In this document: positions 45,552-54,308 of the stretch, one piece after another
How the letters are laid out: every line of letters starts with the position of its first letter
Position numbering within the stretch: position 1 is the first letter of the stretch
Assembly (NCBI GenBank): GCA_014529385.2
Contig: CM043956.1
Span: 85,735,721-85,799,720 of the forward strand
Direction of reading: 5' to 3'
Length of the DNA: 64,000 bases
Source of the DNA: Adiantum capillus-veneris
Taxonomy: Eukaryota; Streptophyta; Polypodiopsida; Polypodiales; Pteridaceae
Program-made: the position numbers and the translations under genes
The notes under the pieces: model-generated
Databases searched by the model: none
What the model was told of the DNA's origin: nothing
What the model saw: only the letters and a program-made list of their open reading frames with translations

Positions 45552-47116
45552 TTAGTGCTGCCTGATGCACAAACTCATGAGCTGCAGAATCCAAACCAAG
45601 GACTCAAAAATACACAAGGTACATGTGTTTGCATGGCACGTACGTGAGATGCCTTTTTGGATATCCTCACAAGTACATCGAGGAAAGTTTGCAATGGTTA
45701 CCGCATAAGTAATTCCCTTTTGAACTGATCCTGGAGTGCTAACATGAAAAACATGCGATGCATTTGGTACCAATATAACCTCTCTCACTAGATGTGCTTC
45801 CATGCTTTGGCCCAATGATATCCTGTCATTGAAGTCTTTGGTTAATTTTTTCCTCCACCTTACATTCTTTCCATCTCTAAATCTAGCACGGAAAGAGCTC
45901 GGTTGTGTTCCACATTCCCCACCAATATGGAGGTTCTGTTGTGCTGTCATATTATCTCACTGAAGCACAAATCCATTTTTGTGCAGCATCTTAACCTCCC
46001 ATGGAAGCAGACACGTTCCCTCTTCACAACCCACATCCCCGGAGTTGGGCCAGGAGGTCCAATAATCATCCCATCAATATTCCATGCATGAGTGGTACTG
46101 TCATTGCAAAACCATACAAACCCTTCAATAAATTCCTTCTGGTTTGGCACCCACATCGGGATATTTTCTCCTTCCCCAAAAGCAAGGGGCAGGAACACCA
46201 TTTTTCACATGATCTAAATTGTTGTTTATGAACCTACCACAACATACTTTCTCTCCGGGGAGAACACCAAAAAATGTCATTTTTCTGCGAGACTCAGTGC
46301 GCCTAATGGCCCAAACAGTCCGAGGCACCTTTTTCTCTGGCCAAAGACCAGGAGTAGCGAAAGCATTTTTCTGGCTATGTGGTACATTGTAAATTGGAGT
46401 AGTGACAGTAAAAAACTCTAGCCTATGAGAGTCTTCTTCAAGAGTTTCATCGGGATCAAGAAAGATTGAGCGTGATTTTTGCACACTCTTTTCCCTTATT
46501 GGAGCTCTATTCATCTCTGGACTTGGTATTTGCATTTCTAAAATTGCTGACTGAGCTACATCAAGAAGTTTTCTATTCGATGTTGATGGTGAATGATTGC
46601 TCATAAATCTGGCTGCCAAGTCTGCCATCATTGGTCCTATGGATGAATGCATGCCCTTCAACTAGGCATTGTAGCGCACACTTTGAAGAACTGCTAGTGA
46701 CATATCTGCACAAGTGACTTCATACAGACCAATGTTATTCTTATAACCAATTGAAGCACGCATACTTGCATGTTTTTCCTCAGAAAGATTTGTTCTAGGG
46801 ACAAAAGCACCTATCCCATATTGAGCAACAAATCTGTCTCCCCAATAGCGCACTCTAACATCCCACCATGACAACCATGTTTCCAATGCTGGAATCTCAT
46901 CCAAAATAGCATGGCCCATTTTCCAAAACTGTTTGAGTTCATCCTTGCATACTTGTGCAGCATGTTCTGAAGGTGCATGTAACCATTTTCGACACAATAA
47001 ATTATGCTCCTCTTGATAAGAGGAATGTATACACTTGACAGTGTGCTTAACCATGCTTTGCTCCCAATGAAAAACACATGATCTCTCTTTCTCAGGCATC
47101 TTTTTTTTGGCTCCAC
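45552..47116 (-). pseudogene. SWIM-type (MULE-like?) transposase remnant
   Basis: Reading right to left: CVFHWEQSMVKHTVKCIHSS and WLSWWDVRVRYWGDRFVAQY (about 47070-46820), then NLSEEKHASMRASIGYKNNI. An in-frame TAG (about 46662) follows, then a long variable part (46659-46125), a frameshift near 46200, WFCNDSTTHAWNIDGMIIG and finally FPRCTCEDIQKG (about 45690-45655). That last piece is a CxC start of a SWIM-like zinc finger, followed by CHANTC. A CxFHWxQ segment upstream of a SWIM finger is the arrangement of MULE-type transposases. The catalytic DDE part that should precede it is absent; the LTR at 47132 stands there. The assignment to MULEs is inference. Confidence 0.45.
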
Positions 47117-47131
47117 CAAAATAGACAGTAC

Positions 47132-47273
47132 TGTTGAGCTTATATGTGAAGCTACTCAATATATGGCTTCTCTATATATGGCACCTAGGTCCCCTCTATA
47201 TATACATCATCTCATGTGTGTATTCTACACACTTTGGGGTTCTACTTCTGTGCTCTCTCCTTTTCTCTCAACA
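47132..47273 (+). repeat. Short LTR (142 bp) of a TRIM-like or copia-type retrotransposon
   Basis: TGTTGAG at the start and CTCAACA at the end form a perfect 7-bp inverted repeat. A tRNA-Met primer site follows at once. 142 bp is very short for an LTR and typical of TRIM elements. No second LTR was found within the window. The insertion truncates the SWIM-type gene on its left side. Confidence 0.6.
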
Positions 47274-47287
47274 TGGTATCAGAGCAG
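47274..47287 (+). promoter_or_regulatory. Primer binding site (initiator tRNA-Met type)
   Basis: TGGTATCAGAGCAG directly after the LTR end, the classic plant copia/TRIM primer site complementary to the 3' end of initiator methionine tRNA. Confidence 0.8.
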
Positions 47288-47569
47288 TACGTTTTTGTTT
47301 TTTATTTTTCTCCTGATCAAAATTGATTTTGCAGAAACTATTCGCGAGAGGGACGGGAATCCATGTGGTCTACAACTTTGCAGAAGAAAGTTTCTTCAAA
47401 TTCTGCACCGATTTTGAGTTATCATTCGCGGACTGCGTACATACCTGAAAAACAGCTTCTGCGTTTTGTTTTTGATTTTTCTGCTAATTGGAAACAATTT
47501 TGTAGAAACTACCTGTCAAACGGACCGGAATTGATGTGGTCTACAACTTTGCAGAAGGAAGTGTTCTCA
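47288..47569 (+). repeat. Leader with a two-fold internal repeat
   Basis: The segment atgtggtctacaactttgca, followed by gaa and related sequence, occurs at about 47363 and again at about 47534. The upstream tgcagaaactattcgcgaga / tgtagaaactacctgtcaaa matches too, so a unit of about 170 bp is duplicated. No gag or pol frame follows. At about 47570 the sequence changes to the first readable exon of the ParB-like gene. Confidence 0.45.
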
Positions 47570-48127
47570 AATTCCGAAGTTTGTGGTTTAAGGCCAGATG
47601 TAAGTGGCTTGAGGTCTGCATTTGCCAGAGAAGGCTACATCAAAGAGAAGGGTGCATTTATAGTTTCATTGTCTACATGTCAAATGGAAGAAACTCTAGT
47701 CATAGGTATGCTTTTTTTCCTTTTTTAATTTCTTTTGATGATCATAAGTAAACGTATGTCTTTTTTTTGTGAGATGCTATTATTGATGGATGGGATCCAA
47801 TATGGAAATAAGTCAATATAGAGTTTGAAGAAGAGGTAGCTGCATATCCACAATTTGAATCCCTTGCCCAAAAATGTTCTATGTGTGGGAAGGGAATCAT
47901 CAGACAGTTGCTTGGCGAGAAGCCATTAACGAAATGTACTCTACTAACAAAGAGAGGCATTGTAGAGTTTTATGTACAATAATTGATACTACAAAGGTGT
48001 CAAAGATTGCATTGTTGACTAGTCTTCAAAGAATGAACTTGTAAGTAAAATGCTAAATTAAGTGCATTGTTTGATGTATTTATATTATTTTGGCACTTCT
48101 TTAAAAACAAATTATTCATTTCTGTAG

Positions 48128-48338
48128 CATGAACACACATGCTTTGGTTACCTCTCACTTGAGAGATGAACTGCTTGTCAATTGCTCAAATATTTGTGCG
48201 GCCGATCATGAAGATTATCTTCGTGCACTACTAGAGGCAGATCAGAAACTGATTGACACTCTCCGAAAAAGAGGAACAAAAGGGGAAGAGCCTTGGCATC
48301 CTCTTACACGGAGATATCTTGCTCGTTTGTTATTTGAT
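48128..48338 (+). other. Exon of the ParB/methyltransferase-like gene (helical middle part)
   Basis: Flanked by ...ctgtag and gtaagt. Encodes MNTHALVTSHLRDELLVNCS and LRALLEADQKLIDTLRKRGT, then LTRRYLARLLFD. Open throughout. No domain recognised; likely helical. Further exons follow at 48415-48546, 48616-about 48835, 48923-49183 and 49270-49577. All have GT..AG borders, which shows that this is a spliced gene rather than a retrocopy. Confidence 0.55.
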
Positions 48339-49664
48339 GTAAGTGTACTACATTCTTGAATTTAAGTATAATTGCTTTGTGATTTTAATGTTTTTATTGA
48401 ATACTTATTGAAAGGTTCAAATGTCAAAGGAGCTCCAAAGTAAGATAGAGAGCAAGAAAGATACTCCAGCCCCACAAGATCTGAAACAAGAAGAGAAACA
48501 AATAATCGGAGACTTGTACATCAAATATGGGGATCGCGTTGGAAAGGTATGGTTCTTTTGACTAGGCTGCATTGTTTGTTTTTAAGTGCTTTTTTTAATG
48601 AAAGTTATGTGACAGATTTTGAATATTGTTGATCCTCGACATGGTAAAGAGTGGTTTGATAAAGTAATGAGTTTGAAATGGGGCCAAGAGATTTGGGCGA
48701 CATTAGAGAAGCTTAATTTAATTGCTCTTCCTGATGCAAAAATGAAAAAAAAGATCTTATGGTTATCATTGTTGGAGTTTAGCAAGATTACACGAGCAGC
48801 TTACGGATTGACTCGAGGTAACCATAGATTTCGTAGGTAGGTAACACGAGTTTGGGTTTCTATCTTTAGTTGTTTCTTTTATAATTTATCTTTTTATAAA
48901 TTATATCACTTGATTGTTATAGTTGCTTGAAAAGAGAGGGTGCTATAAAAAGAGTGCTTGATGGTGCTGAGATACTTTTGCTTGACTATGTGGATGTGCC
49001 GGATGGAATCACAATTCCTCCAGCAGCTACATTGGAGCTCTACTATGGAGAGATGATAGTAGAGGCTCGTAAATTCATGTTTCCATTAGAGGTGTCTTTG
49101 GAGGGCAGAAATAGTGATGTTGAGCTGCAAGCTCTTCAGAAGATCGACTACTATCGAATGGCTTTACAAAGATTGCTATATAGGTAGTGGTCACTAAAAT
49201 GTAACTTTATTTTGTATTTTGTGAGTCTCATTGTGATAATTTAAAAGTTTGTTATATATTTTCTGTTAGATACTTCTATCATTTGTTGGAGAAACAACAC
49301 ATTCTAGTCATTCCTTTGCTTGCTCGATCTTGGGTCCGTGTTGATAGTGAGGATAGCATGTATCCTCCCACTATGCATCATCGATCACAATGGGAGCTAG
49401 ATCACTGTCCTTAGTGGATAGACATGGATCAAAATTATGTGTTGGGTCGTGAGAGAGAGATCCACGATGCACAGAGGACTTTTCATCCCTCTACAACTGT
49501 TGACACATCTGATGCAAATGCAAGGAGTGAGACCATACATGATAATAGATCCGTTCATGCATATGAGTCTCTTTAATGACTTTGTCTATGTTTTGTGAGA
49601 TATAACAGAGTCTTTGTTGAATTTTGTGCATGGTTATTGAGCATGATTAATGTATTCTTGACAG

Positions 49665-49724
49665 CTTCACTCCCTAAAGATACAGGGAAGCAACATGAGA
49701 CAATCGTTGCAACAGAAATGACAG
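49665..49724 (+). other. 60-nt exon copy 1 (duplicated exon)
   Basis: Bounded by acag and gtgtga. Encodes a 20-residue peptide containing SLPKDTGKQHETIVATEM. It is matched by a second 60-nt exon 174 bp downstream. Confidence 0.4.
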
Positions 49725-49838
49725 GTGTGAGCATAAAAGAAAAGGTTAACTAATCTTATGACATGTGTGAGCATGTACTTTTATTGATCTCTTTGCTATG
49801 GCTCACTAATATCTTCGCTTCGTTGTGTTCCTTGATAG

Positions 49839-49898
49839 CTTCTCTACCAAAACATAAGGGGAAGCAACACGAGGTAGAGGAGGATCTTGACATGAGAG
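49839..49898 (+). other. 60-nt exon copy 2 (duplicated exon)
   Basis: Bounded by atag and gtgtgt. Encodes ASLPKHKGKQHEVEEDLDMR, clearly related to copy 1 (SLPK..GKQHE..). Equal length and phase would allow either or both to be spliced in without changing frame. Confidence 0.4.
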
Positions 49899-50618
49899 GT
49901 GTGTCCATAAATAATATAGTTTGCTTAACTCACAAAGGATTTCTAATCTTGTTTTTTTTTTTTAATTGCACTATGTTATGAAAATGCACCCATGGTTTGG
50001 TGATCTCATTGTTTATAAACTGACAAATGCTATTGGCACACAGAGGTTGCATCATTCGGTGCAATTTGTTTTCCCTAGAGAGCAGTATGTTCTACAGGTA
50101 TCGAGAGATCATAGATGCTTAGCTATATCAGGGGATTATATTACAATTGCACGTGAGTTTCATTCTGGTGTGCAGTCATTGCTATGGATGCCCCTACACA
50201 AGCATATGGTCAGAGTCTAGTCTACAGATGCTGGTGGATACAGGAGAGATGGTAGGCTCGTTCCATGGGCTGCTGATTTTGTGTTTCTTGACTTGCCTTT
50301 TGGAGGTGTCCTACATTCTACACCCTCACAACCTCCATGGGATACTTGCACTGAGGAGCATGTGAGAGCCGCCATTCATTTGATGCACAGACTTTGGCAG
50401 ATTCTGGATGGCTTCTTGTTTTGGGATCTATTGCAGGTATCAATATCTTCTATACTAAGCAAACCTTATTGTTGCTTTATTTACATTTGTTGAAATCAGA
50501 TTTCTATATGGTAGGTGATACTCTTCATTGGATTGAGAAGATGAGTAGAGCATCTAACATGGTTATACATCGTCGAGTGATTGTTATTCATCATTCATCT
50601 TACAGGTTTGTGGATCAT

Positions 50619-50909
50619 GGGTGAAAGCATGTTAACTTGTCATGCTTTTCCATGTCCCTGACAATGCTAACTAGCACAATTTTGACATATGCTAACTAGT
50701 ACAATAACTTGAGCTACATCTCCAAGATCTATGACATATGATATATCAATAGAAAGCACTCGAAAAAAGGAATCAAAATGTACAACCTCCGACAAATTTT
50801 GATATTATTTGTAAAAAATTTACCGGACGCCCAAATTTTTGAAGATGTGCTAACTTCTTGAAACTGCTAACTAGCACAAAAAGCGCGACAGGTTAACATG
50901 CTTTCACCC
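50619..50909. mobile_element. MITE, 291 bp with 23-bp terminal inverted repeats
   Basis: Left end GGGTGAAAGCATGTTAACTTGTC; the right end is its inverted match with one mismatch (GACAGGTTAACATGC then TTTCACCC). The interior has several gctaactagcacaa-like repeats and no ORF. It lies inside an exon of the methyltransferase-like gene (after RFVDHG). A target duplication was not convincing, so the superfamily is left open. Confidence 0.75.
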
Positions 50910-51825
50910 GGATGTGGGTGAAGATCATCAAGAGGTTGATTTTTGTTTTCTTTTCTGCCTAGTGTATGTAATGATTAAACTATAACATTCTAAGTGTCTA
51001 TCATGTTTCTTTGCAGTGTGATAGTTCAATGCTATTCTTCATTCATACGCAAGGTGCACCACCTCCGGTTTACCTTGATGAGAGTATGTCATTGTTTTGT
51101 GCAATGGGCATGACTCCTACAGATACCATCATGCGACACTACTTGCCAGAGTCCGCTTACGTAGTTATGGATTCAAGACTTGCATGGCGAGGATGCATGC
51201 AACGTAGCTCTTACTTCATCGCTAGTCTTGTTGAGCTCTTATGTAGGCCGAAGGGCCTTTGTTTAATTTGGGGTTTGGTTTTGGGACTGCTCCTGTTCTC
51301 AAAGCATGTCTCTCTTCAGGATGTGCTTGTGCAGCATTGGATAGTGATGATGCTTTGATCTCGACATATGTGTCATCTTTACTTCATCCCCAATCTAGAG
51401 GACAAGACAGACATGAGGCCTCAACTTCTGCAGAGGTGGAGGAGGAGAATAGACCTCCCACTGAGAATCTATTTGATCATTTGTGAGAATTCCATTTCTT
51501 TTGGTCATGGACATGTTATTTTTTGAGTCCCTCTCCTTACTTAAATTTTGCTTTTTCAAGCTATGTATGCTCATGGCAATATTTGACAATAGTTAGGTGG
51601 CTATTGATGCGGTTTTAAATGATTTTGCAAAATCCTTTTTTGCACTATTCAAAGTTCATTTATTTGCTTTGATGTGTTCACTATTTGCTTAATTGAAGTG
51701 CCTTGCCAGTGTACATTGAGGCTGAGGCTAAAAGGATGGTGCGAGATCCACGATACAATGTTCAAACCTTCGACAAGCCAAATAAAAGACATGCCTTCAT
51801 CGATGATGAGTGTGATTCATGCTAA

Positions 51826-52022
51826 AGTATCATGTTTTGTACTTGATGAAACTAAATGTTATAATTAATTGGTTGTTCAAAAATGATATCAGTGTTCACT
51901 AAATTATTGTTGATGACTTGAGAATGGCAAAAAATAATTCCTTCTCTTGTGATATCATGATGAGTGATTCATGCAAAAGTATCATGTTTTGTATTTAATT
52001 TCACCAAAGTTTTACTCACTAT

Positions 52023-52024
<2 letters not shown>
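51826..52024. other. 3' flank of the methyltransferase-like gene, no gene seen
   Basis: A piece of the gene's end (gtgattcatgctaaagtatc, then atgttttgta) is repeated at about 51963-51995 as gtgattcatgcaaaagtatc. That is a short local duplication of the 3' region. Confidence 0.45.

Positions 52025-52116
<92 letters not shown>
52025..52116. repeat. (CT)n microsatellite
   Basis: About 46 uninterrupted CT units, followed by a purine-pyrimidine alternating acgcgcgtgcgcacacgcg stretch. Apparent open frames through it are artefacts. Confidence 0.95.
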
Positions 52117-52118
<2 letters not shown>

Positions 52119-52198
52119 GCGCGTGCGCACACGCGTCTGAATATCGCTCGGTTTTTTTGTTCGCTCGATAAAGTTTGCTCAGTGCTTGGTAAAACTCC
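52117..52198. repeat. Right terminus of the composite insertion
   Basis: Contains tatcgctcggttttttt, ttcgctcgata and the terminal agtgcttggtaaaactcc. Inverted, these resemble the left terminus at 4524-4580. RT coding sequence resumes right after it. Confidence 0.45.
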
Positions 52199-52578
52199 CA
52201 CATATTTTTGATAGTGATCCTATTTAGTGCTCTATAGTTTCCACACATATGATATGTGCCGTCTTTCTTTTGCACTAGTAGCACAGGAGAACACAATGGA
52301 GATGAGCTAGGCCTAACCATGCCCTTCTCAACTAGCTCATGCACTTGCTGCATAATCTCCTCTTGTTGAGCTTGAGAAACTCTATAAGGAGGTTTTCTAG
52401 GCAGTGAACTTCCTGGAAGAAGTTCAATTGCATGGTCATCATTGCCTCGTTTAGGAGGTAGCTCACAAGGGATGTCGTCAATAAAGACATCTTGAAACCC
52501 CTTGAGAAAATTGGATAACTCTAATTCCTTTTGATTGTGTATATAAAACATTAGGTTCATTTTAAGAATCTTTAACAA
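52199..52578 (-). pseudogene. Element E: N-terminal part of reverse transcriptase
   Basis: Minus-strand frame with LKGFQDVFIDDIPCELPPKR, DHAIELLPGSSLPRKPPYRV, KGMVRPSSSPLCSPVLLVQK and YRALNRITIKN (about 52215), the entry region of gypsy RT. It ends exactly where the composite insertion begins. The continuation (LPxVxDLFDKL...) is found at 4523 leftward. Gly replaces the usual Asp in the CVDYRALN box (MCGNYRALN). Confidence 0.75.
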
Positions 52579-53509
52579 AAATCATGTACACGGAAAAAGA
52601 GCTCTTTATTGACTTGTTGAAAGCTTGTGTATGTACAATGGGTATAGTGTTACCCATTTTCTTAGCATCTATATACATATCTATTTCCTTGAACTTAAAG
52701 GAGATTCTCCTTTCAAGGAATTTAACATTGGCAGCCATGCGATCAAACCATGGTGCCTCTAGGATTACATCCTCATGCTTGAGAGGAGAGATAAAGAAGT
52801 CCTCTTTGTCCACATAGCTTTGGACATGGAGCCTCAATTTCCTGATTAAGGGAGTGACTGAAGCTTCTTGCCCCTTGAAAGCACCATCTGTAGGTAGGAC
52901 ATCTCCCATCTCGTAGGCTTGTATGCCTAGCTTGGTGGCCAACTCTATAAATATAAAATTGTGAGTAGAACCAGGGTCAAAGAGAATAAAAGCACCATGT
53001 TCTCTTACCTTTCCCCAAGCATGGCATAGAGGACATCCTTTGTGGTGAATTTCCTCCTCTTGGATTTCAACCAAGGTAGCTCTAGGAGATTCATGGAGGT
53101 TGTTCTTTTGGGGACAAGTGCGGTACGCATGCCCTTGTTCACCGCACTTGAAACACCGGTTATCCTTGTGATAACGATCAAGCTCTTCAAGAGAGAGTTT
53201 ATTTTTGCCTTTGTAAACTCCTTTCTCCTTAGCTTTGCTGGAATTGCCCTTAGGAGACTTTAGGACATTGTCCTTCCCCTTAGGCTCATTGGAACCCTTG
53301 TTTTCAGGGGGCTTAGAATTCCTTTTAGCCCTCATATGGAAATTGATTTGAGAGGTCACCATAGTATGATGTATTACCGCCGATATGGTGCGTGGCCTTT
53401 GGGAGTTGCCATACTCCGCCATTTCTTTGGCTAAGCCCGCACAAAATTGCTGCTTTTGCTTTCCAAAATCCAACTTTTTTAAGCAGTGGCTTTGAGTTGT
53501 AGGTCCCAA
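52562..53509 (-). pseudogene. Element E: nucleocapsid zinc knuckle and protease
   Basis: The zinc knuckle CFKCGEQGHAYRTCPQK lies at about 53155-53105, with all four C-C-H-C ligands. It follows a Lys/Ser-rich linker. The retropepsin part has GAFILFDPGSTHNFI (about 53000-52955) with D-P-G-S in place of the common D-S/T-G, then ISPLKHEDVILEAPWFDRMA (about 52780), an ILGxxWL-type flap region. A frame change separates it from gag (near 53490) and a stop near 52562 from RT. Confidence 0.75.
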
Positions 53510-54308
53510 AACTTGTCTACATATTTTTGGATGGATTCATAGGGAGAGAGCTTCAAGATTTTCCATTTGGTGAGTACTTTGTCTTTGGCATCGGTGGCCA
53601 AAAAGTGCTTCATAATGGAAGCTCTTAAAGCTTTCCATGTTCGTGGAGCTTCACCGTTGGCCCGTAGACTAGACCACCATTGCCTGGTGGAATTTTGAAA
53701 GTGCATAGCTACATGGCGTAGCTTAGAGGACTCCGTGAAGCCCTCATCTCCGAACGCCGCATCAAATTGTTGGAGAAAGGCCAAGACTTTGTCCGTAGCA
53801 CCAAAAGTGCCATCATAGGTAAGGAAAGAGATGCTCTTCCCTCCCTCTTTGAATTTCTTGAGCTTGGACGACCTCTTTCACGTGGAATAGGATTTCCTAT
53901 GGCCTCTTCTTTTTGATGGTTCAAAGGTTGCACCATCACTTTCTTCAGAAGATGAAGAATTTGAGGAAGATGGAGAAGAGGGTGACCTCTTTCTCCCATT
54001 TTTCTTTCCTTGATCTTCTTTGTCTTCACCATCACTTTCATAAGAGGAAGAGGATGAAGAAGAGGGTGTCCTATTTCTCGCCTTTTTCTTCTCTTGCTTT
54101 TTGTCATCCCTCTTTGAAGTATGGTGTGGAGAAGTATGCGACGGTCTTCTCCGTTTGGAGGTGATGGAGAGTGCTTAGCCCGCTGTCTTTGTGGAGCCAT
54201 CTCCGCCGAGGTGGCGGGAGACTCACTTCTTTCTCGTTCCTTTGGTGGAGGCTCTTGAATTCTCCTTTGAGAAGGAGATGCGTTAGTGCATTCAAGTTTC
54301 GTCGACAC
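53479..54308 (-). pseudogene. Element E: gag
   Basis: The capsid-like part at 53784-53479 reads FLQQFDAAFGDEGFTESSKL, AMHFQNSTRQWWSSLRANGE and YVDKFWDLQLKATA, typical of Retrotrans_gag. The upstream part (54308-53709) is Lys/Ser/Glu-rich and split between two frames. A serine-aspartate/glutamate-rich reading, SSSSEESDG-like, is visible in one of them. A related gag fragment stands inverted at 61200-61443. Confidence 0.65.

Larger units (their letters stand above)
47570..51825 (+). pseudogene. ParB-like / beta-class DNA methyltransferase-like gene, multi-exon, degraded
   Basis: About twelve exons on the plus strand. N-terminal part: GLRPDVSGLRSAFAREGYIK and KGAFIVSL (47579-47690), then YVWEGNHQTVAWREAI (about 47882-47930). 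The GNHxTxAWxxAI motif resembles the G(H/N)HR box of ParB/sulfiredoxin-type domains. A long middle follows. The C-terminal part holds VFLDLPFGG (50281-50307; DPPY-like motif IV), LWQILDGFLFWDLLQ (about 50395), SSYFIASLVELLCRPKG, NLGFGFGTAPVLKA (about 51265-51306; FxGxG-like motif I) and ALDSDD (51334-51351). Motif IV before motif I is the beta-class order of N4/N6 DNA methyltransferases. Breaks: a TAA near 47810, frameshifts near 47880, 50220 and 51255, a MITE in an exon (50619-50909), and a stop near 49412. The true 5' end may be lost to the LTR insertion. Function by motif only. Confidence 0.5.
4524..52198. mobile_element. Large composite insertion splitting the element E reverse transcriptase
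   Basis: RT sequence ends at about 4523 on one side and resumes at about 52199 on the other. The left half starts at the LPxVxDLFDKL position and the right half ends at ITIKN, adjacent positions in gypsy RTs. The two block ends are imperfect inverted repeats: left GGAGAAAACCATACACCGAG, right (reverse complement) GGAGTTTTACCAAGCACTGA. Both continue into GAGCGAA...ACCGAGC-type motifs. I found no clear target duplication. Inside lie the gypsy array, CACTA-2, a SWIM-type gene and a ParB/methyltransferase-like gene. Confidence 0.55.

Noticed and set aside
50610-50920. Target duplication of the MITE (ggatcatgg / ggatgtggg)
   Set aside because: Matches only in part; not good enough to name a superfamily.
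51971-52171. Open frame of Ser-Leu repeats
   Set aside because: Translation of the (CT)n microsatellite.
4500-52210. 8-10 bp target duplication for the composite insertion
   Set aside because: The flanks (cccctggaa and cacatattt) do not match. A small deletion or long decay may hide it, so no claim is made.
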